Source of the DNA: Tomocerus qinae
Taxonomy: Eukaryota > Arthropoda > Collembola > Entomobryomorpha > Tomoceridae
Direction: 5' to 3'
Assembly: GCA_020055645.1 (NCBI GenBank)
Contig: CM034549.1
Coordinates: 11,807,501-11,871,500, forward strand
Length of the DNA stretch: 64,000 bases
Of this stretch, positions 61,652 through 64,000 are shown piece by piece (within the stretch, counting starts at the first letter, position 1; each line of letters starts with the position of its first letter). The notes under the pieces are model-generated. The model was not told where the DNA came from. It worked only from the letters and a program-made list of their open reading frames with translations, and searched no databases. The position numbers and the translations under genes are program-made.

Positions 61652-63957
61652 ATGAACGTTGCTGTGATTATTTTGGCTTTTGTGGCAGCGGCTACAGGTA
61701 GATTAAAATATTTTTTTATTTACAGTAATTATATAGTTGCATAAAAATTAATACTGGATGATTAACTAAACTTTTCGCAGCTCTGCCCCGCCCACTTTTA
61801 AGCAAAAATACAGTTCGCCGGATCGTCGGTAAGAAATTTTTAAATTATCAAACAGTTTTGTTTTATTAACATTCAGTTTACTCTTTTTTATTTTTGAAAA
61901 AACAGCTTAAAGACTTAATAAAATCATTTTTTCAGGTGGAGAACCTGCCACACCCAATGAATTTGTGAGTTTTATTTTAAATCAAAAATGCTATAAAATT
62001 TTTCAAATGTTTTCTAATCACATGTTTTATTAAAATTAGCCCTACCTGGTCTCTCTACAATATTTTGGAAGGTAACAATTTGTAAAATTGTCAAAATCTT
62101 TGTTAATTGTGCATAATTTAAAATTAGCCCTATATGATCGGATAATTTATGGAATCTTGTTTATAATTTTTAAGCCATGTGTGCGGAGGAACAATAATTC
62201 GGGGTAAGCTATTTTTAAATAATAAATTGAAAAAGTGAAGAATTTGAAATATGATTTATTATTGATTAATTAATTAAATTAAAATGCAATTCTCAGGTGA
62301 TGCCGTTCTGACCTGCGCTCACTGCATCGTATGATACGTTTATTTAGCTTAATATTTAATACAGATATCTTAGTATTCATTTTTATTTGGTTGATTGCAT
62401 AACTGATATCTTTTGTCTACTTAAAATAGGTCGGTGAACCAAATTCTTTGTCAATCAAGGCAGGTAAGGAGTAAAAACATTAGAAAATTTTATTACTCGT
62501 CAAAAAATAAAATTGAAGTTCTGAAACCATTTTTCTTTTGTACAGGAAAGCATAACATCCGGTAACCTTCCACAAAGAGTCGTAGAATTACGGATAACAT
62601 TTAAAACTTAATCATGAAATTAATTATTAGTTTATTTATTTTTATTTTTAATTTGTTTCATGTAAATTCTTCTGTTCAGTGAGCAGGAAGCCTCAGAGCA
62701 AACACGATATGTCACCAGCGTTCATGTGCATCCTGGGTAAGTTTCTTCATTTTCTATTTTTATTGTATTGAAAACGCAGCCCTCTGTTGATATAATATTT
62801 AAATTTAACCGGGTATTTTGGGGCTTCTGAATAAAATTCCCCAATAGATTAATAAATAGTTTTTAAGGGGCATTTGCATATTTTTTGACTTATTTTTAAA
62901 AGATACCCTGGAGAGAGTTCTGGATTCTCAAATGATATCGCTGTAGTAAGAGTGCAGCCTCCATTCACTATGACTGCTCAAGGTATATTATGGACTCATC
63001 TTTCATCTGCTGAACAACATTATTTTATAACTAAAATAATTAAAAATACTATTACTATAAAAAAAATTCTTTTACAGTTGCTCCCATTCCAATCGCTCCC
63101 CCAGGACATTTAGCTACAGGTAAATTAATCATAATTTTATGTATTTATTATATTGAAATAAATTATATGCGAATATTATTGTCATAGGTTGGGCACAAAT
63201 CAGCGGATGGGGAGCACTAAGAGAAGGTAATTAACTATTTAGCAATGACGCAATACACAGATAGCTAGAAAACTTAATTTACCACATTTTCATTTCAAAT
63301 CAATCGTTCACGTTAACTTTTTAAATTACTTATTTTTTTTTCTAATTAATTTTACTTATTATATTCTTTTAGAGGGAACACTTCCAGATTTTGTTTACAA
63401 AGCCGAAGTTCCCTTAGTCTCTGACACACAATGCCGAGCTGCGTATGGAGCTGCTGTTGAAGATTCGATGATTTGTGCAGGTATTATTCTTAAGAATCTA
63501 ATAAATTGCCTCAAATTAGAGATTCCTACTCTAATAAGTCTTTTAAATCAAGAAAACACAGTAACCAGCTTATTAACTGGCTTTCCAATTAAATTTTAGG
63601 TCTTCCAAATGGAGGAGTAGATGCCTGTACTGGAGATTCAGGTATATATACATTTTTATAAAATTGGATTTAGTCATGAACACGTTTTGTTTGGTAATTA
63701 CAAATTTTTTCTGGATTAATAATATCATTTGTAAGTTTTTTGAAATTTTAGTAAAACCTATGTTTATTATTTCCTGATTTAGGTGGCCCACTTACAGCCA
63801 ATGATCGTCATTACACATATCTTGCCGGTCTTATGTCGTGGGTATGTCTCCGTTTTGCTACACCATTTGCATTTATAAACCTTCATCTTTTTTGAAAAAT
63901 AATCTTGATTCATTCGCTAATTGTTTTTATTTTGTTTATTAAAGGGATATGGATGTG
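61652..63957 (+). CDS. Trypsin-like secreted serine protease 2 (3'-partial)
   Basis: Sixteen visible exons: 61652-61697, 61781-61828, 61936-61964, 62040-62071, 62175-62203, 62297-62328, 62430-62463, 62546-62561, 62680-62736, 62903-62982, 63078-63119, 63188-63226, 63373-63480, 63600-63641, 63783-63841, 63945-63957. It then runs past the window edge. Signal peptide MNVAVIILAFVAAAT, activation site RRIVGGEPATPNEF, CGGTIIRG, His in CAHC, Asp in SNDIAVV, and VDACTGDSGGPL (trypsin pocket Asp). It is a paralogue of trypsin 1 with the same signature stretches (SLSVKAGKHNIRE in 1, SLSIKAGKHNIRE in 2). It is cut into more exons, as small as 13-16 bp. The missing end should be the GxxxPGVY strand. Confidence 0.9.
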
Positions 63958-64000
63958 GTAAGGATGGGCTAATTCTCAAATACTTATTATTGCGAATTCA

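Overview
The window is AT-rich eukaryotic nuclear DNA. Genes have many short introns (mostly 45-150 bp, GT-AG). An arthropod source is indicated by two seven-helix gustatory-receptor-like genes, chymotrypsin-fold protease families and insect-type gene content. A non-insect hexapod such as a springtail would fit, but that is only an inference. I rebuilt exon structures by hand from splice sites and reading phase, so most genes below are joined exons. UTR limits are not determined.

Layout. 1-12221 (+): a tandem cluster of three related secreted multidomain genes. A has S1 protease, a beta/gamma-crystallin-like segment and CAP. B has signal peptide, sushi, S1, a Thr/Pro linker and CAP. C has signal peptide, sushi and CAP, with no protease. 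Between A and B, candidate exons on the minus strand include a very cysteine-rich one. 12352-14066 (-): gustatory receptor. 15719-16446 (+): KXD1/BORC subunit. 16858-18460 (-): ACTR10, with an apparent one-base frameshift. 19731-23702 (+): a fourth paralogue (D, S1+CAP) whose intron carries a 1.7 kb foldback element filled with a 21-bp satellite. 23966-27337 (-): NFX1-type zinc-finger protein resembling the C-terminal part of ZNFX1. 29068-30888 (+): CDK1-like kinase. 32144-35348 (+): ACTL6A/BAP55. 36480-40858 (+): unrecognised protein with C-terminal C2H2 fingers. 42456-43602 (+): unrecognised multi-pass membrane protein. 44055-45589 (+): second gustatory receptor. 45991-48406 (-): CatSper-type sperm cation channel subunit. 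48887-51301 (+): ATAD2-like AAA protein. 51825-53292 (+): RSPH3 radial-spoke protein. 55631-56870 (+): FkbM-domain/Star-like membrane protein. 58588-60526 and 61652-end (+): two trypsins cut into very small exons.

How they fit. The S1-CAP genes look like one lineage-specific family of secreted modular proteins. The protease triads are kept, while the CAP cavity residues are largely lost. The CatSper/ATAD2-like/RSPH3 block is a short neighbourhood that suggests male germline or flagellum expression. The rest are ordinary housekeeping genes.
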